From positions 127,227 through 191,226 of the forward strand of contig NZ_LMNA01000004.1 in the NCBI RefSeq assembly GCF_001422445.1: a DNA stretch of 64,000 bases, written 5' to 3'. Each line of letters starts with the position of its first letter. Positions within the stretch are counted from its first letter, which is position 1. The position numbers were made by a program, and so were the translations under genes. Shown piece by piece: positions 1 through 8,283 of this stretch. The notes under the pieces are model-generated. The model worked only from the letters and a program-made list of their open reading frames with translations. It did no database searches and had not been told where the DNA came from. This DNA comes from Pseudorhodoferax sp. Leaf274. GTDB taxonomy: Bacteria > Pseudomonadota > Gammaproteobacteria > Burkholderiales > Burkholderiaceae_C.

Positions 1-1022
1 TGCTGGCGCCGCTGCTGCTGGTATTCGCGGGGCACGCCACGCTCGCGCGCGAGCGCGAGGCCGGCACCTTGCGCGTGCTGCTGGCCCAGGGCGTGCGGCC
101 ACGGCAGATCGTGGCCGGCAAGCTGCTCGCACTGGCCGGCCTGGCCGCCGTGGTGCTGCTGCCGGCGCTGCTGGCCCTGGCCTGGATCGCGGGCACGACG
201 CCGGCCCCGGCCGCACTGGCCGCCACGCTGGCCGGCGGCTACGCACTGTGGCTGGCCCTGTGGGTGCTGGGCACCGTCTGCGTCTCCGCCTGGCTGAAGC
301 AGGCGCGCAGCGCGCTCGTGGTGCTGCTGGCCGCGTGGGCCGTCGGCGTGGTGCTGCTGCCGCGCCTGGCCGCCGAGCTGGCCAGCGCCGCGCTGCCCTT
401 GCCCACGCGCGTGGAGACCGACATCGCGATCGCGCGCGAACTCGCGGCGCTGGGCGACAGCCACAACCCGGACGATCCGCACTTTGCCGCCTTCCGCGCC
501 CGGCTGCTGGCGCAGCACGGCGTGGCGCGCGTGCAGGACCTGCCGCTGAACTACAAGGGCCTGGTGGCGATGGAGGGCGAACGGTTGACCTCCGGGCTGT
601 TCGTGCGCCATGCCGATGCCGGCTTCGCACGGCAGCAGGCCCAGCTGGACTGGGTCGACCGCGCGGCGCTGCTGAGCCCGCTGCTCGCGCTGCGCCGGCT
701 CTCGATGGCCACCGCCGGCACCGACCTCGCGGCCTACCGCAGCTTCCTGGAACAAGGCGAGCGCCACCGCTACGCGCTGGTGCAATCGCTCAACCGCCTG
801 CAGGCCGAGAAGCTCACGCTGGCGGGCGACCGCTCCAGCCGCGACGACCGCATCGGCGCCGCGCATTGGCACGACCTGGCGGTGTTCCGCTTCGAGGCCA
901 CGCCGCCCGCGCAGGCGCTGCGCACGGCGGCACCGGCCGCAGCGGTGCTGCTGCTGTGGCTGGCAGGCCTGGGCAGCGCGCTGGCGCTGGCCACGCGCCG
1001 CATCGGCAAGGTGATGCCATGA
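1..1022 (+). CDS. ABC-2 type transporter permease, partial at 5' end
   Basis: The reading frame is open from base 3 and runs to the TGA at 1020-1022, so the N-terminus lies before the window; about 339 residues are visible. An E-R-E-A-G-T-L-R motif near the visible start is typical of ABC-2 permeases of the DUF3526/NosY-like kind, where it follows the second membrane segment. Hydrophobic segments follow at roughly 120-205, 230-285, 310-365 and 930-1005 (bases), separated by a large charged loop assumed to face the periplasm. It overlaps the next permease gene by four bases (ATGA), so the two are probably translated together and form a heterodimeric membrane part of an exporter. The ATPase gene is not in the window and presumably lies just upstream. 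The substrate cannot be told. Confidence 0.8.
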   Translation, partial: LAPLLLVFAGHATLAREREAGTLRVLLAQGVRPRQIVAGKLLALAGLAAVVLLPALLALAWIAGTTPAPAALAATLAGGYALWLALWVLGTVCVSAWLKQARSALVVLLAAWAVGVVLLPRLAAELASAALPLPTRVETDIAIARELAALGDSHNPDDPHFAAFRARLLAQHGVARVQDLPLNYKGLVAMEGERLTSGLFVRHADAGFARQQAQLDWVDRAALLSPLLALRRLSMATAGTDLAAYRSFLEQGERHRYALVQSLNRLQAEKLTLAGDRSSRDDRIGAAHWHDLAVFRFEATPPAQALRTAAPAAAVLLLWLAGLGSALALATRRIGKVMP

Positions 1023-2374
1023 GGGCCTGGACGCACGAATGGCGATTGCTGGCGCGCACGCCCTTCGCCCTGGCGGCGCTCGCGTTGCTGTTGCTGCTGT
1101 CCAGCCTGGCCGTGCTGTCCGGCGCGCGCGAGACCGCGCGCCAGCAGCACACGCTGCAACGCCTGGCCCCGCTGCAGCAGCAGGACCTGGCCGCGCAGAC
1201 CCGCAAGCCACTGGCGCGCGGCGACGCCGGTTCGGCCGCCTACTACGGCCAGCACGCCGCCTGGAGCCCGCCCTCGCCCACGGCCTTCCTGGCGCTGGGC
1301 CTGCGCGACGCCACGCCGCTGGTGTTGCGCGTGCGTGCGCTCGCACTGCAGTCGCAGCTGCACGAGGGCGAGCACTTCAACCCCGAACTGGCCTTGGCGG
1401 GGCGCTTCGACCACGCCTTCGTGCTGGTCTACCTGGCACCGTTGTTCCTCGTCGCACTGCTGTACGACCTGGTCAGCGGCGAGCGCCGCGCCGGCCGCCT
1501 GGCCACGCTGCTCGCACTGCCGTGTGCGGGGCCGCGGCTGTGGCTGCGGCGGGCCGCGCTGCGCGCCGCGCTGGTGGCGCTGTGCTTGCTGCTGCCCGTG
1601 CTGGCCGCGGCCCTGTGGTTGCGCGTGCCGCCGTCCATGCTGGTCGCACCGGTGCTGGCCACACTCGCCTACGTGGCGTTCTGGAGCGGCCTGTCCCTGG
1701 CCATCGGCGCCCGGGGCCGCAGCCCGGCCGCGCATGCCATGGCGCTCATGGGCTGCTGGGTGCTGCTCACGCTGGTGCTGCCCACGCTGGCGCACACCGC
1801 GATGGCCCGCGCACTGCCCGCCCACCAGGGGGTGGAGGCGGCGCTGGCGCAGCGCGAACGCGTGCACGGCGCCTGGGATCTACCGCGCGAGGAAACCATG
1901 GCGCGCTTCTTCCAGGGCCACCCCGCATGGCAGGGCACGGCCCCGCTGCCCTCGGGCTTCCACTGGAAGTGGTACTTCGCCTTCCAGCAGCTGGGCGACG
2001 AGGACGTGGCCGCGGACGTGCAGGCCTGGCGCGCGGCGCTGCAGGCGCGCCAGCGCTGGACCGAGCGGCTGGGCTGGCTGCTGCCCGGCGTGGGCGTGCA
2101 GACCGTGCTGCACCGGGCGGCCGCCACCGACCTGTCGGCCCAGTTGGCCCAGCAGGACGCGGTGGTCGACTTCCACACCCGGCTGCGCGGCTTCTTCTAT
2201 CCCTACCTGTTCGGCGAGCGGCCGCTCGGCGCGGACGACTTCGCCAGCGTGCCGCGTTTCACGCCACCGCCGCTGCACACGCACGGCACCGCCACGCCGC
2301 TGCTCGCGCTGGCCGTGGTCGCGGCGCTGGCGCTGCTGGCCGGCGGCCTCGCCACGCGGCGGCTGCGGGCATGA
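1019..2374 (+). CDS. DUF3526-type ABC transporter permease
   Basis: This 451-residue membrane protein starts at the ATG that overlaps the preceding stop codon. There is a first transmembrane segment at about residues 13-33, a long periplasmic loop, then several membrane segments from about residue 130 to 260, another loop of roughly 150 residues, and a final segment close to the C-terminus. The motif S-G-E-R-R-A-G-R-L-A-T-L-L after the second segment matches the E-R-x-x-G-T-L element of the upstream permease, so the two are paralogues. The arrangement fits the paired permeases of DUF3526 exporters, known next to ATPase genes and often near TonB receptor genes. The open frame continues upstream of 1019 but only as a shadow of the preceding gene. 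Function beyond membrane export is not visible. Confidence 0.85.
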   Translation: MRAWTHEWRLLARTPFALAALALLLLLSSLAVLSGARETARQQHTLQRLAPLQQQDLAAQTRKPLARGDAGSAAYYGQHAAWSPPSPTAFLALGLRDATPLVLRVRALALQSQLHEGEHFNPELALAGRFDHAFVLVYLAPLFLVALLYDLVSGERRAGRLATLLALPCAGPRLWLRRAALRAALVALCLLLPVLAAALWLRVPPSMLVAPVLATLAYVAFWSGLSLAIGARGRSPAAHAMALMGCWVLLTLVLPTLAHTAMARALPAHQGVEAALAQRERVHGAWDLPREETMARFFQGHPAWQGTAPLPSGFHWKWYFAFQQLGDEDVAADVQAWRAALQARQRWTERLGWLLPGVGVQTVLHRAAATDLSAQLAQQDAVVDFHTRLRGFFYPYLFGERPLGADDFASVPRFTPPPLHTHGTATPLLALAVVAALALLAGGLATRRLRA

Positions 2375-2378
2375 AAGC

Positions 2379-2434
2379 GGCCCCCACGCTCCCCCGCTGC
2401 GAGAACGGCGCTTTCATGTCGGGGCGGCCCGGCC
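2379..2434. repeat. Degenerate solo copy of the 84-bp GC-rich repeat
   Basis: The head of the 84-bp repeat seen four times at 16089-16424 recurs at 2379-2401 with one extra C, and its tail (GGGGCGGCCCGGC) recurs at 2421-2433, with the centre missing. It lies just after the permease stop codon. A 10-bp perfect inverted repeat (CATGAAAGCG at 2370-2379 and CGCTTTCATG at 2409-2418) brackets the head, so the transcript could fold there. Seen directly; any function is unknown. Confidence 0.5.
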
Positions 2435-2435
2435 A

Positions 2436-2467
2436 TGAAAAAACCGCCGGGCTTGCGCGCGGCGGTT
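2436..2467 (-). terminator. Rho-independent terminator of the TctC-like receptor gene
   Basis: On the minus strand an 8-bp perfect stem (AACCGCCG, 2467-2460, pairing with 2449-2442) around a 10-base loop is followed by a run of six T residues (2443-2438). It lies 34 bases after the stop codon of the receptor gene and fits an intrinsic terminator. It also faces the plus-strand permease genes and could work as a divider between the convergent units. Confidence 0.8.
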
Positions 2468-2500
2468 CTCGTCGGAGCCGGGCCGGCTCCAGTGGTCGGC

Positions 2501-3478
2501 TCAGTCCGCGTACTGCCCGGCGGCCTTGATGACCGGGCCGAAGCGGGCCACCTCGGCCTGCACGAACTTCTTGTGCTCGGCCGGCTCCACGCGCTTGTCG
2601 TTGGCCACCACGGCGCCCAGGCCTTCCTGCTTCTTGATGAACTCGGGGTCCTTCAGGGCGGCCTTCAGCGCGGTGTTGAGCTTGGTCAGCACTGCAGGCG
2701 GCGTGCCCTTGGGCGCATACAGGCCGTGCCAGATCGTGACCTGGAAGCCCTTCAGGCCGGCCTCGTCCAGCGTGGGCAGGTCCTTCAACGCCGGGGTGCT
2801 CAGGCGCTTGCCCGTGGTCACGGCGTAGGCCTTGACCTTCTTGGCCTCGATCTGTGAGGTGGTGTTGGTGGTCTGGTCGCACAGCAGGTCGATCTGCCCG
2901 CCCAGCAGGTCGGCGATTGCCGGCGCCGTGCCCTTGTACGGCACGGTGGTCATCTCGGCCTTCAGCTCGCTCTGGAAGATCAGGCCGCACAGGTGCGAGG
3001 CCGAGCCGATGCCGGCATTGCCCAAGTTGACCTTGCCGCCGTTCTGGCCGATCCAGGTGCGCAGCTCGGCGAAGTTGTTGGCCGCCAGGCCCGGCTTGCC
3101 GATCAGCGTCATGGGAACGTCGTTGACGATGCCCAGGTACTCGAAATCGGTCTCGTAGTTGTACGAGAGCTTGCGGTACAGCACGGGCGTGGTGGCCATG
3201 CCCACGTGCGTGACGAGCAGCGTGTAGCCGTCGTTCTTGGCGCGTGCCACCTTGGTCGTGCCGATGGTGCTGCCGGCGCCGCCCAGGTTCTCGATGATCA
3301 CCGGGTTGTTGCCCAACTGGCGCTGCATGGCCTCTGCCAGGTCGCGCGCGACGCGGTCGGTCGGCCCGCCGGCCGCGAACGGCACGACCATGGTGATGGG
3401 CTTGCCGCCCGGGAAATCCTGGGCCTGCACACCCATCGCGGCAACCGCCAGAGCGGCGGCCGTCAGCAGCTTGTTCAT
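2501..3478 (-). CDS. Bug/TctC-family tripartite tricarboxylate transporter receptor
   Basis: This 325-residue periplasmic solute receptor has a Sec signal peptide ending near residue 20 (A-M-G-V-Q-A-Q). The family signature follows: a V-P-F-A-A-G-G-P-T-D strand-loop near residue 35, then G-G-A-G-S-T-I-G at about 70. Length and layout are normal for Bug receptors, which bind carboxylates and similar small organic acids and hand them to TctAB permeases. No tctA or tctB lies beside it, so it is one of the orphan receptors that are abundant in Burkholderiales. A purine-rich GAGGAGTC-like site on the minus strand precedes the ATG at 3478, and an intrinsic terminator follows the gene, so it is probably transcribed alone. 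The ligand is unknown. Confidence 0.92.
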   Translation of the reverse strand: MNKLLTAAALAVAAMGVQAQDFPGGKPITMVVPFAAGGPTDRVARDLAEAMQRQLGNNPVIIENLGGAGSTIGTTKVARAKNDGYTLLVTHVGMATTPVLYRKLSYNYETDFEYLGIVNDVPMTLIGKPGLAANNFAELRTWIGQNGGKVNLGNAGIGSASHLCGLIFQSELKAEMTTVPYKGTAPAIADLLGGQIDLLCDQTTNTTSQIEAKKVKAYAVTTGKRLSTPALKDLPTLDEAGLKGFQVTIWHGLYAPKGTPPAVLTKLNTALKAALKDPEFIKKQEGLGAVVANDKRVEPAEHKKFVQAEVARFGPVIKAAGQYAD

Positions 3479-3571
3479 CTTGACTCCTCTGCAACCGAAG
3501 TGAAATAACGGCGCGGATGGTAGCCCCGTACTCCCTGTAGGGAAATTCTGAGAACTACCAGTGCAGCCCGC

Positions 3572-4831
3572 CTACCGGTAGCTGCGCTGGTCGTCGATGA
3601 CCTTGCCGTCGTCGGGAAGGCTGCCCGCGGCGCACCATTGCACGTCGCCGCGCAGCTTGGTCAGCTCGCGGATGGCCTCGGCCACGCGGGCGCGCAAGGC
3701 CTCGTCGGGCGCGGCGCATTCGGCGTGCAACGCCATCGCATCGCTGGCCATCTCGCCGCTGACCACCAGGCGCACGCGGCCCAGCGCGGGAAAGCGCCGC
3801 ACGATCTCCTGCACCTGGCTGGGGTGCACGAACATGCCGCGCACCTTGGTGGTCTGGTCGGCGCGCCCCATCCAGCCCTTGATGCGCGTGTTGGTGCGGC
3901 CCGTGGGGCAGTGGCCCGGCAGCACGGCCGAGAGGTCGCCGGTGCCGAAGCGGATCAGCGGGTAGTCGGGATCGAAGCTCGTGACCACGACCTCGCCGAC
4001 CTCGCCCTCGGCCAGCGGCACGCCGTCGGGCCCGACGATCTCCACGATGACCTGCTCGTCCAGCACCAGGCCCTCGCGGGCGGGCGTCTCGTAGGCGATC
4101 AGCCCGATGTCGGCCGTGGCGTAGCACTGGTAGGCCGCGATGCCCTGGGCCTGGAACCAGTCGCGCAGCGAGGGCGGGCAGGCCTCGCCACTGACCAGCG
4201 CCTTGGAGATCGACAGCGGCCGGCCCGCGGCCTTCTCGAGCGCGATCTTGAGGAAGCTGGGCGTGCCGCAGTAGCCGTGCGGGCGCAGGTCGGCCATCGC
4301 CTGCAGCTGCATCTCGGTGTTGCCCACGCCGCCCGGGAACACCGTGCAGCCCAGCGCCAGCGCGCCTTCTTCCATCATCGCGCCGGCCGGGGTCAGGTGG
4401 TAGCTGAAGCTGTTGTGCACGAGCTCGCCACCCCGAAACCCGGCCGCGTACATCGCGCGCGACATGCGCCAGCTGTCTTCGTCCACCCCCTGCGGCTCGT
4501 ACAGCGGGCCAGGCGACTGGAATACGCGCTTGGCGCGACGCGCCAGGTGCAGGCCGCTCCAGCCGCTGGCCGCGAAACCGCCGAACGGGTCGCCGCCGGC
4601 CGCACGCGCGGCCTGCTGGCGCGCCAGCAGGTCGTGCTTGCGCAGCACGGGCAGGCCGGCCAGCGCGGCGCGGCTGTCGATGGCCGCCGGGTCCACCTGC
4701 GCCAGCCGCTCGGCCTGGGCCGCGCTGCGCGCCTTGGCGTGCGCGATCAGGCCCGGCAGGGCGGACAGCAGCGCGGCTTCGCGCTCGGCGGGGTCACGCG
4801 TCTCGCGCGCATCGAGGGTGGCTGCATTCAT
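3572..4831 (-). CDS. PaaK-like AMP-binding CoA ligase of the liv operon
   Basis: The 419-residue protein belongs to the phenylacetate-CoA ligase family of adenylate-forming enzymes and is close to their usual 430-440 residues. Visible elements are Y-Q-C-Y-A-T-A-D-I-G-L (adenine-binding A5-like region), R-F-G-T-G-D-L (A7-like) and G-R-A-D-Q-T-T-K-V-R-G-M (A8/hinge). The S/T/G-rich phosphate loop normally found early in PaaK proteins is replaced around residues 103-113 by F-Q-S-P-G-P-L-Y-E-P, so it belongs to an atypical subgroup. It is the last gene of the liv-type operon, 24 bases after livF, which suggests that it activates the imported carboxylate. Whether it forms a CoA thioester cannot be told from sequence. 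Confidence 0.85.
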   Translation of the reverse strand: MNAATLDARETRDPAEREAALLSALPGLIAHAKARSAAQAERLAQVDPAAIDSRAALAGLPVLRKHDLLARQQAARAAGGDPFGGFAASGWSGLHLARRAKRVFQSPGPLYEPQGVDEDSWRMSRAMYAAGFRGGELVHNSFSYHLTPAGAMMEEGALALGCTVFPGGVGNTEMQLQAMADLRPHGYCGTPSFLKIALEKAAGRPLSISKALVSGEACPPSLRDWFQAQGIAAYQCYATADIGLIAYETPAREGLVLDEQVIVEIVGPDGVPLAEGEVGEVVVTSFDPDYPLIRFGTGDLSAVLPGHCPTGRTNTRIKGWMGRADQTTKVRGMFVHPSQVQEIVRRFPALGRVRLVVSGEMASDAMALHAECAAPDEALRARVAEAIRELTKLRGDVQWCAAGSLPDDGKVIDDQRSYR

Positions 4832-4855
4832 GCTGCTGTCGATCTCAGAAGGGGT

Positions 4856-5695
4856 TCATGCCAGCCAGCGCTTGCGGCGCTTGTAGCTCTTGACGTCGCG
4901 AAAGCTCTTGCGGCCCTCGCCACCGGTGCCGAGGTAGAACTCCTTGACGTCCTCGTTCTCGCGCAGCGCGCTGGCCGCGCCATCCATGACCACGCGCCCG
5001 CTCTCCAGGATGTAGCCGAAGTCGGCGTAGCGCAGCGCCATGTTGGTGTTCTGCTCGGCCAGCAGGAAGGTCACGCCCTCCTTGGTGTTGAGATCCTTCA
5101 CGATCTCGAACACCTCCTCGACGATCTGCGGCGCCAGGCCCATGGAGGGCTCGTCGAGCAGCACCATCTTCGGGTTGGCCATCAGCGCACGGCCGATGGC
5201 GCACATCTGCTGCTCGCCGCCCGAGGTGTAGGCGGCCTGGCTGGTGCGCCGGGTCTTGAGCCGCGGGAAGTAGTTGTAGACCTTCTCCAGCGTCTGCTCC
5301 ACCGCGGCCCTGCCGTCCTTGCGCGTGTAGGCGCCGGTCATGAGGTTGTCCTCGATGGTCAGGTGGGCGAAGCAATGCCGGCCCTCCATGACCTGGATCA
5401 CGCCGCGGTCCACCAGCTCGGCCGGCGTCAGGTTCTCGATGCGCTCGCCGCGCAGCGCGATCGAGCCCTTGGTCACGGCGCCGCGCTCGGCGTGCAGCAG
5501 GTTGGACACCGCCCGCAGGGTGGTGGTCTTGCCGGCGCCGTTGGCGCCCAGCAGGGCCACGATGCTGCCCTCGTCCACGCGCAGCGAGACGCCCTTGAGC
5601 ACCAGGATCACGTGGTTGTAGATGACCTCGATGCCGTTCACATCGAGGAACGCGTCGGGCGCATCGCGGCGCGCGGCCGAAGGCAGGTCGGACAT
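4856..5695 (-). CDS. livF: Branched-chain-type ABC transporter ATPase LivF
   Basis: This 279-residue cytoplasmic ATPase drives a LivFGHM-type importer. Walker A (G-A-N-G-A-G-K-T-T) lies near residue 50, the signature S-G-G-E-Q-Q-M near 130, and Walker B followed by D-E-P-S-M-G-L-A-P is typical of LivF. It is longer than E. coli LivF (237 residues) because of a C-terminal tail rich in Arg and Lys and about 18 extra N-terminal residues. The ATG at 5695 is four bases after the stop of the binding-protein gene, so the two are co-translated. The operon also carries two acyl-CoA ligases, so the cargo is more likely an aromatic or aliphatic carboxylate than leucine. Confidence 0.93.
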   Translation of the reverse strand: MSDLPSAARRDAPDAFLDVNGIEVIYNHVILVLKGVSLRVDEGSIVALLGANGAGKTTTLRAVSNLLHAERGAVTKGSIALRGERIENLTPAELVDRGVIQVMEGRHCFAHLTIEDNLMTGAYTRKDGRAAVEQTLEKVYNYFPRLKTRRTSQAAYTSGGEQQMCAIGRALMANPKMVLLDEPSMGLAPQIVEEVFEIVKDLNTKEGVTFLLAEQNTNMALRYADFGYILESGRVVMDGAASALRENEDVKEFYLGTGGEGRKSFRDVKSYKRRKRWLA

Positions 5696-5699
5696 GGCG

Positions 5700-7007
5700 T
5701 TACGAGCAGCTGCGCGGCGTGATCTTCTTGTCGCTGGCGTACTTGGCCGACAGCTCCTTGACCAGCGGGTCGATCAGGCTCTTGTCGGCCTGGTACCAGT
5801 CGGACGTGATGTTCCACTTGCCGCCGTCCCACTGCACGATGCGCGCCCAGTCGGTGCCCATGTGGTTGCTGCACGAGGTCTTGACCGGCCGCATGACCTC
5901 GCCGAAGCCCAGCGCCTTGAGCTTGTCGGCCGTGAGGTCCAGGTTCTCCATGCCCCACTTGACCTGCTCGGGCGTCATGACCTTGCCCTTGCCGAACTTC
6001 TCCTGCGCGGCGCGGATCGCCTCCACCTGCAGCATGGAGATCATCATGCCGCGCGTGTGCGCCATCACGCCGACCTCGCCCGCGTCGCTGGCCGTGCCCT
6101 GGCCCTTGTCGTAGACGAACTTGCGCAGGTCGTCGTGCACCTTGTCCTTGGCCGCGCTGTTGTGGATGGTGATGGCGTTGTAGCCCTTGGCGCCGGCGCC
6201 GATGTCCTTCACGTCGTGGTCCGAGCCGGCCCACCAGATGGCGTAGATCTTGTCGCGCGCATAGCCGGTGGCCTGGGCTTCGCGCACGGCGGCTGGCGTC
6301 ATCACGCCGGCCGACCACAGCAGCACGTAGTCGGGCTTTTGCTGGCGGATCTGCAGCCAGGTGGACTTCTGCTCCACGCCGGGCGGCGTGACCGGGAACA
6401 GCGACAGCTCGAAGCCGTCCTTGGCGGCGCGCTTTTGCAGCAGCGCGATCGGCTCCTTGCCGTAGGGCGAGTCGTGGTAGACCAGCGCGATCTTCTTGCC
6501 CTTCAGGCTGCCCTTCTCCTTCTTGAGGATGTCCTGCACCATCACGTCGGCGGCGGTCCAGTAGGTGCCCAGCAGCGGGAAGTTCCACTCGAACACCGTG
6601 CCATCGACCGACTGCGACAGGCCGTAGCCCATGGTCACCACCGTCATCTTGTCGGCGAAGGCCTTGTCGGTCACCGCGAAGGTGATGCCGGTGGACTGCG
6701 TGTCGAAGCCGGCGGCACCGCCGCCCTTGCCCTTCAGGCGCTCATAGCACTCCACGCCCTTGGCCGCGTCGTAGGCGGTCTCGCATTCCTCGTACGTGAG
6801 CTTGACGCCGTTGACACCGCCATCGCGCGCGTTGACGAGCTTGAGGTAGTCCTGCTTGCCGTCGGCCCATGGGATGCCCAGCGGCGCGAACTGGCCCGTG
6901 CGGTAGACCAGCAGCGGCACGAACTGCTCGGACTGGGCGTGGGCGCCAGGCGCAGCCAGCATGGACAGGCAGGCCGCGGCAACGGCAGCGAGGGATTTCA
7001 GTTTCAT
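5700..7007 (-). CDS. Periplasmic substrate-binding protein of the liv-type transporter
   Basis: The protein has 435 residues with a Sec signal peptide (M-K-L-K-S-L-A-A-V ... A-H-A-Q, about 25 residues). It is a type-1 periplasmic binding fold protein of the LivJ/LivK-like family (peripla_BP_6), near the family's upper size. I chose the ATG at 7007 because AGGAGAC stands 4-10 bases upstream and the signal peptide begins there; the open frame continues upstream without support. It is encoded between livM and livF, the usual place for the receptor. It has several cysteines (for example in the C-E-T-A-Y-D-A-A and V-E-C-Y-E-R regions and at the very C-terminus) that may form disulfides. Ligand unknown. 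Confidence 0.92.
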   Translation of the reverse strand: MKLKSLAAVAAACLSMLAAPGAHAQSEQFVPLLVYRTGQFAPLGIPWADGKQDYLKLVNARDGGVNGVKLTYEECETAYDAAKGVECYERLKGKGGGAAGFDTQSTGITFAVTDKAFADKMTVVTMGYGLSQSVDGTVFEWNFPLLGTYWTAADVMVQDILKKEKGSLKGKKIALVYHDSPYGKEPIALLQKRAAKDGFELSLFPVTPPGVEQKSTWLQIRQQKPDYVLLWSAGVMTPAAVREAQATGYARDKIYAIWWAGSDHDVKDIGAGAKGYNAITIHNSAAKDKVHDDLRKFVYDKGQGTASDAGEVGVMAHTRGMMISMLQVEAIRAAQEKFGKGKVMTPEQVKWGMENLDLTADKLKALGFGEVMRPVKTSCSNHMGTDWARIVQWDGGKWNITSDWYQADKSLIDPLVKELSAKYASDKKITPRSCS

Positions 7008-7047
7008 GGTTGTCTCCTGGGGGTGGGTGGGAAAGCTCGGACAGAGG

Positions 7048-8112
7048 TCAGTGCGGGAAGGGCCACAGGCGCAGCTTCTCGCGCGCCGTGAGCCACAGGC
7101 GCGCCAGGCCATGCGGCTCGACGATCAGGAAGAACACGATCAGCGCGCCGAAGATCATGTGCTCCAGGTGCGAGGCCGTGGCCGTGGACAGCGGCAGGCC
7201 CAGCCAGTGCGGCACATAGTTGAGCAGCAGCGGCAGCAGCACCATGAAGGCCGCGCCGAAGAAGGCGCCCGAGATGGAGCCCAGGCCGCCGATGATGACC
7301 ATGAACAGCAGCTGGAACGAGCGGTCGATGCTGAAGGCCGCCGGCTCCCACGAGCCCAGGTGCACGAAGGCCCACAGCGCGCCGGCCACGCCGACGATGA
7401 ACGAGCTGACCGCGAACGCCGACAGCTTGGCGTAGACCGGGCGGATGCCGATGACGGCGGCGGCCACGTCCATGTCGCGGATCGCCATCCATTGGCGGCC
7501 GATGGCGCCGCGCACCAGGTTCTTGGCCAGCAGCGCGAACACGCAGACGATGGCCAGGCACAGCAGGTACTTCTGCGCCGGCGTCTCGACAGGCGCCCCG
7601 AAGAACGACAGCGCGCCCACGCTGACCGAGCCCGAGGGCGAGTCGTTGGTGACCCACTTCACGCGGTTGGTGAACCAGTCGGTGAAGAACTGCGCCGCCA
7701 GCGTGGCCACCGCCAGGTACAGCCCGCGGATGCGCAGGCTGGGGATGCCGAACAGCACGCCGAACACCGTGGCCGCGAGCCCGCCGCCGATGAGCGACAG
7801 GATCAGCGGCATGCCGTCGAAGCGCACCTGAAGGTTGTAGGCCGCGTAGGCGCCGATGGCCATGAAGGCGCCCGTGCCCAGCGAGATCTGCCCGCAGTAG
7901 CCGACCAGGATGTTCAGCCCCAGCGCGGCCAGCGACAGGATCAGGAACGGGATCAGCACGGCGCGGAAGAAGTAGTCGCTGGCCAGCATGGGCACGGCGA
8001 CGAAGGCCACCAGCAGCAGCGCGCAGATGGCGATGCGGTCCTGCAGGACCGGGAAGATCTGCAGGTCGCTGCGGTAGGTCTGCTTGAACTGGCCGTTTTC
8101 TCTGTACAACAT
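7048..8112 (-). CDS. livM: Branched-chain-type ABC transporter permease LivM
   Basis: This 354-residue inner-membrane protein has many hydrophobic segments and the LivM hallmarks: L-N-I-L-V-G-Y-C-G-Q-I-S-L-G near residue 70, then G-A-F-M-A-I-G-A-Y, and a cytoplasmic loop ending G-R-Q-W-M-A-I-R-D that contacts the ATPases. The start is placed at 8112 because GGAG lies seven bases ahead, although the frame stays open for 13 more codons. It is separated from livH by 171 bases that contain a hairpin repeat, unlike the tight spacing elsewhere in the operon. With LivH it forms the translocation pore. Confidence 0.9.
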   Translation of the reverse strand: MLYRENGQFKQTYRSDLQIFPVLQDRIAICALLLVAFVAVPMLASDYFFRAVLIPFLILSLAALGLNILVGYCGQISLGTGAFMAIGAYAAYNLQVRFDGMPLILSLIGGGLAATVFGVLFGIPSLRIRGLYLAVATLAAQFFTDWFTNRVKWVTNDSPSGSVSVGALSFFGAPVETPAQKYLLCLAIVCVFALLAKNLVRGAIGRQWMAIRDMDVAAAVIGIRPVYAKLSAFAVSSFIVGVAGALWAFVHLGSWEPAAFSIDRSFQLLFMVIIGGLGSISGAFFGAAFMVLLPLLLNYVPHWLGLPLSTATASHLEHMIFGALIVFFLIVEPHGLARLWLTAREKLRLWPFPH

Positions 8113-8147
8113 CTCAGAACTCCACCGCGTGCCGCGAACGAGGCGTC

Positions 8148-8283
8148 GCAAAACAGGCCATTGAACCGATGGCCGCGGAGCAGGCCATGCGAGTGCACCC
8201 GCGGAACTGGCTCTGCCAGGCCGCTGGGTGCGCCCCCTTGAGGGGGGATGCGGCTACACGAAGTGAGCAAGCGACGGGGGTGG
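8148..8283. repeat. Intergenic GC-rich hairpin repeat between livH and livM
   Basis: The 171-base gap between livH and livM contains a sequence with a perfect C5-TTGA-G5 hairpin at 8233-8246 followed by a purine-rich stretch (GAAGTGAGCAAGCGACGGGGG). From memory, elements of this style are common between genes in Comamonadaceae. Its placement inside an otherwise tight operon suggests a late insertion or a role in adjusting expression of downstream livM. The hairpin is seen directly; its family membership is inference. Confidence 0.45.

Noticed and set aside
248-1018. Extension of the second permease upstream in its own frame
   Set aside because: The upstream part is Arg/Ala/Gly-rich shadow of the first permease gene; the overlapping ATGA start at 1019 fits the protein family.
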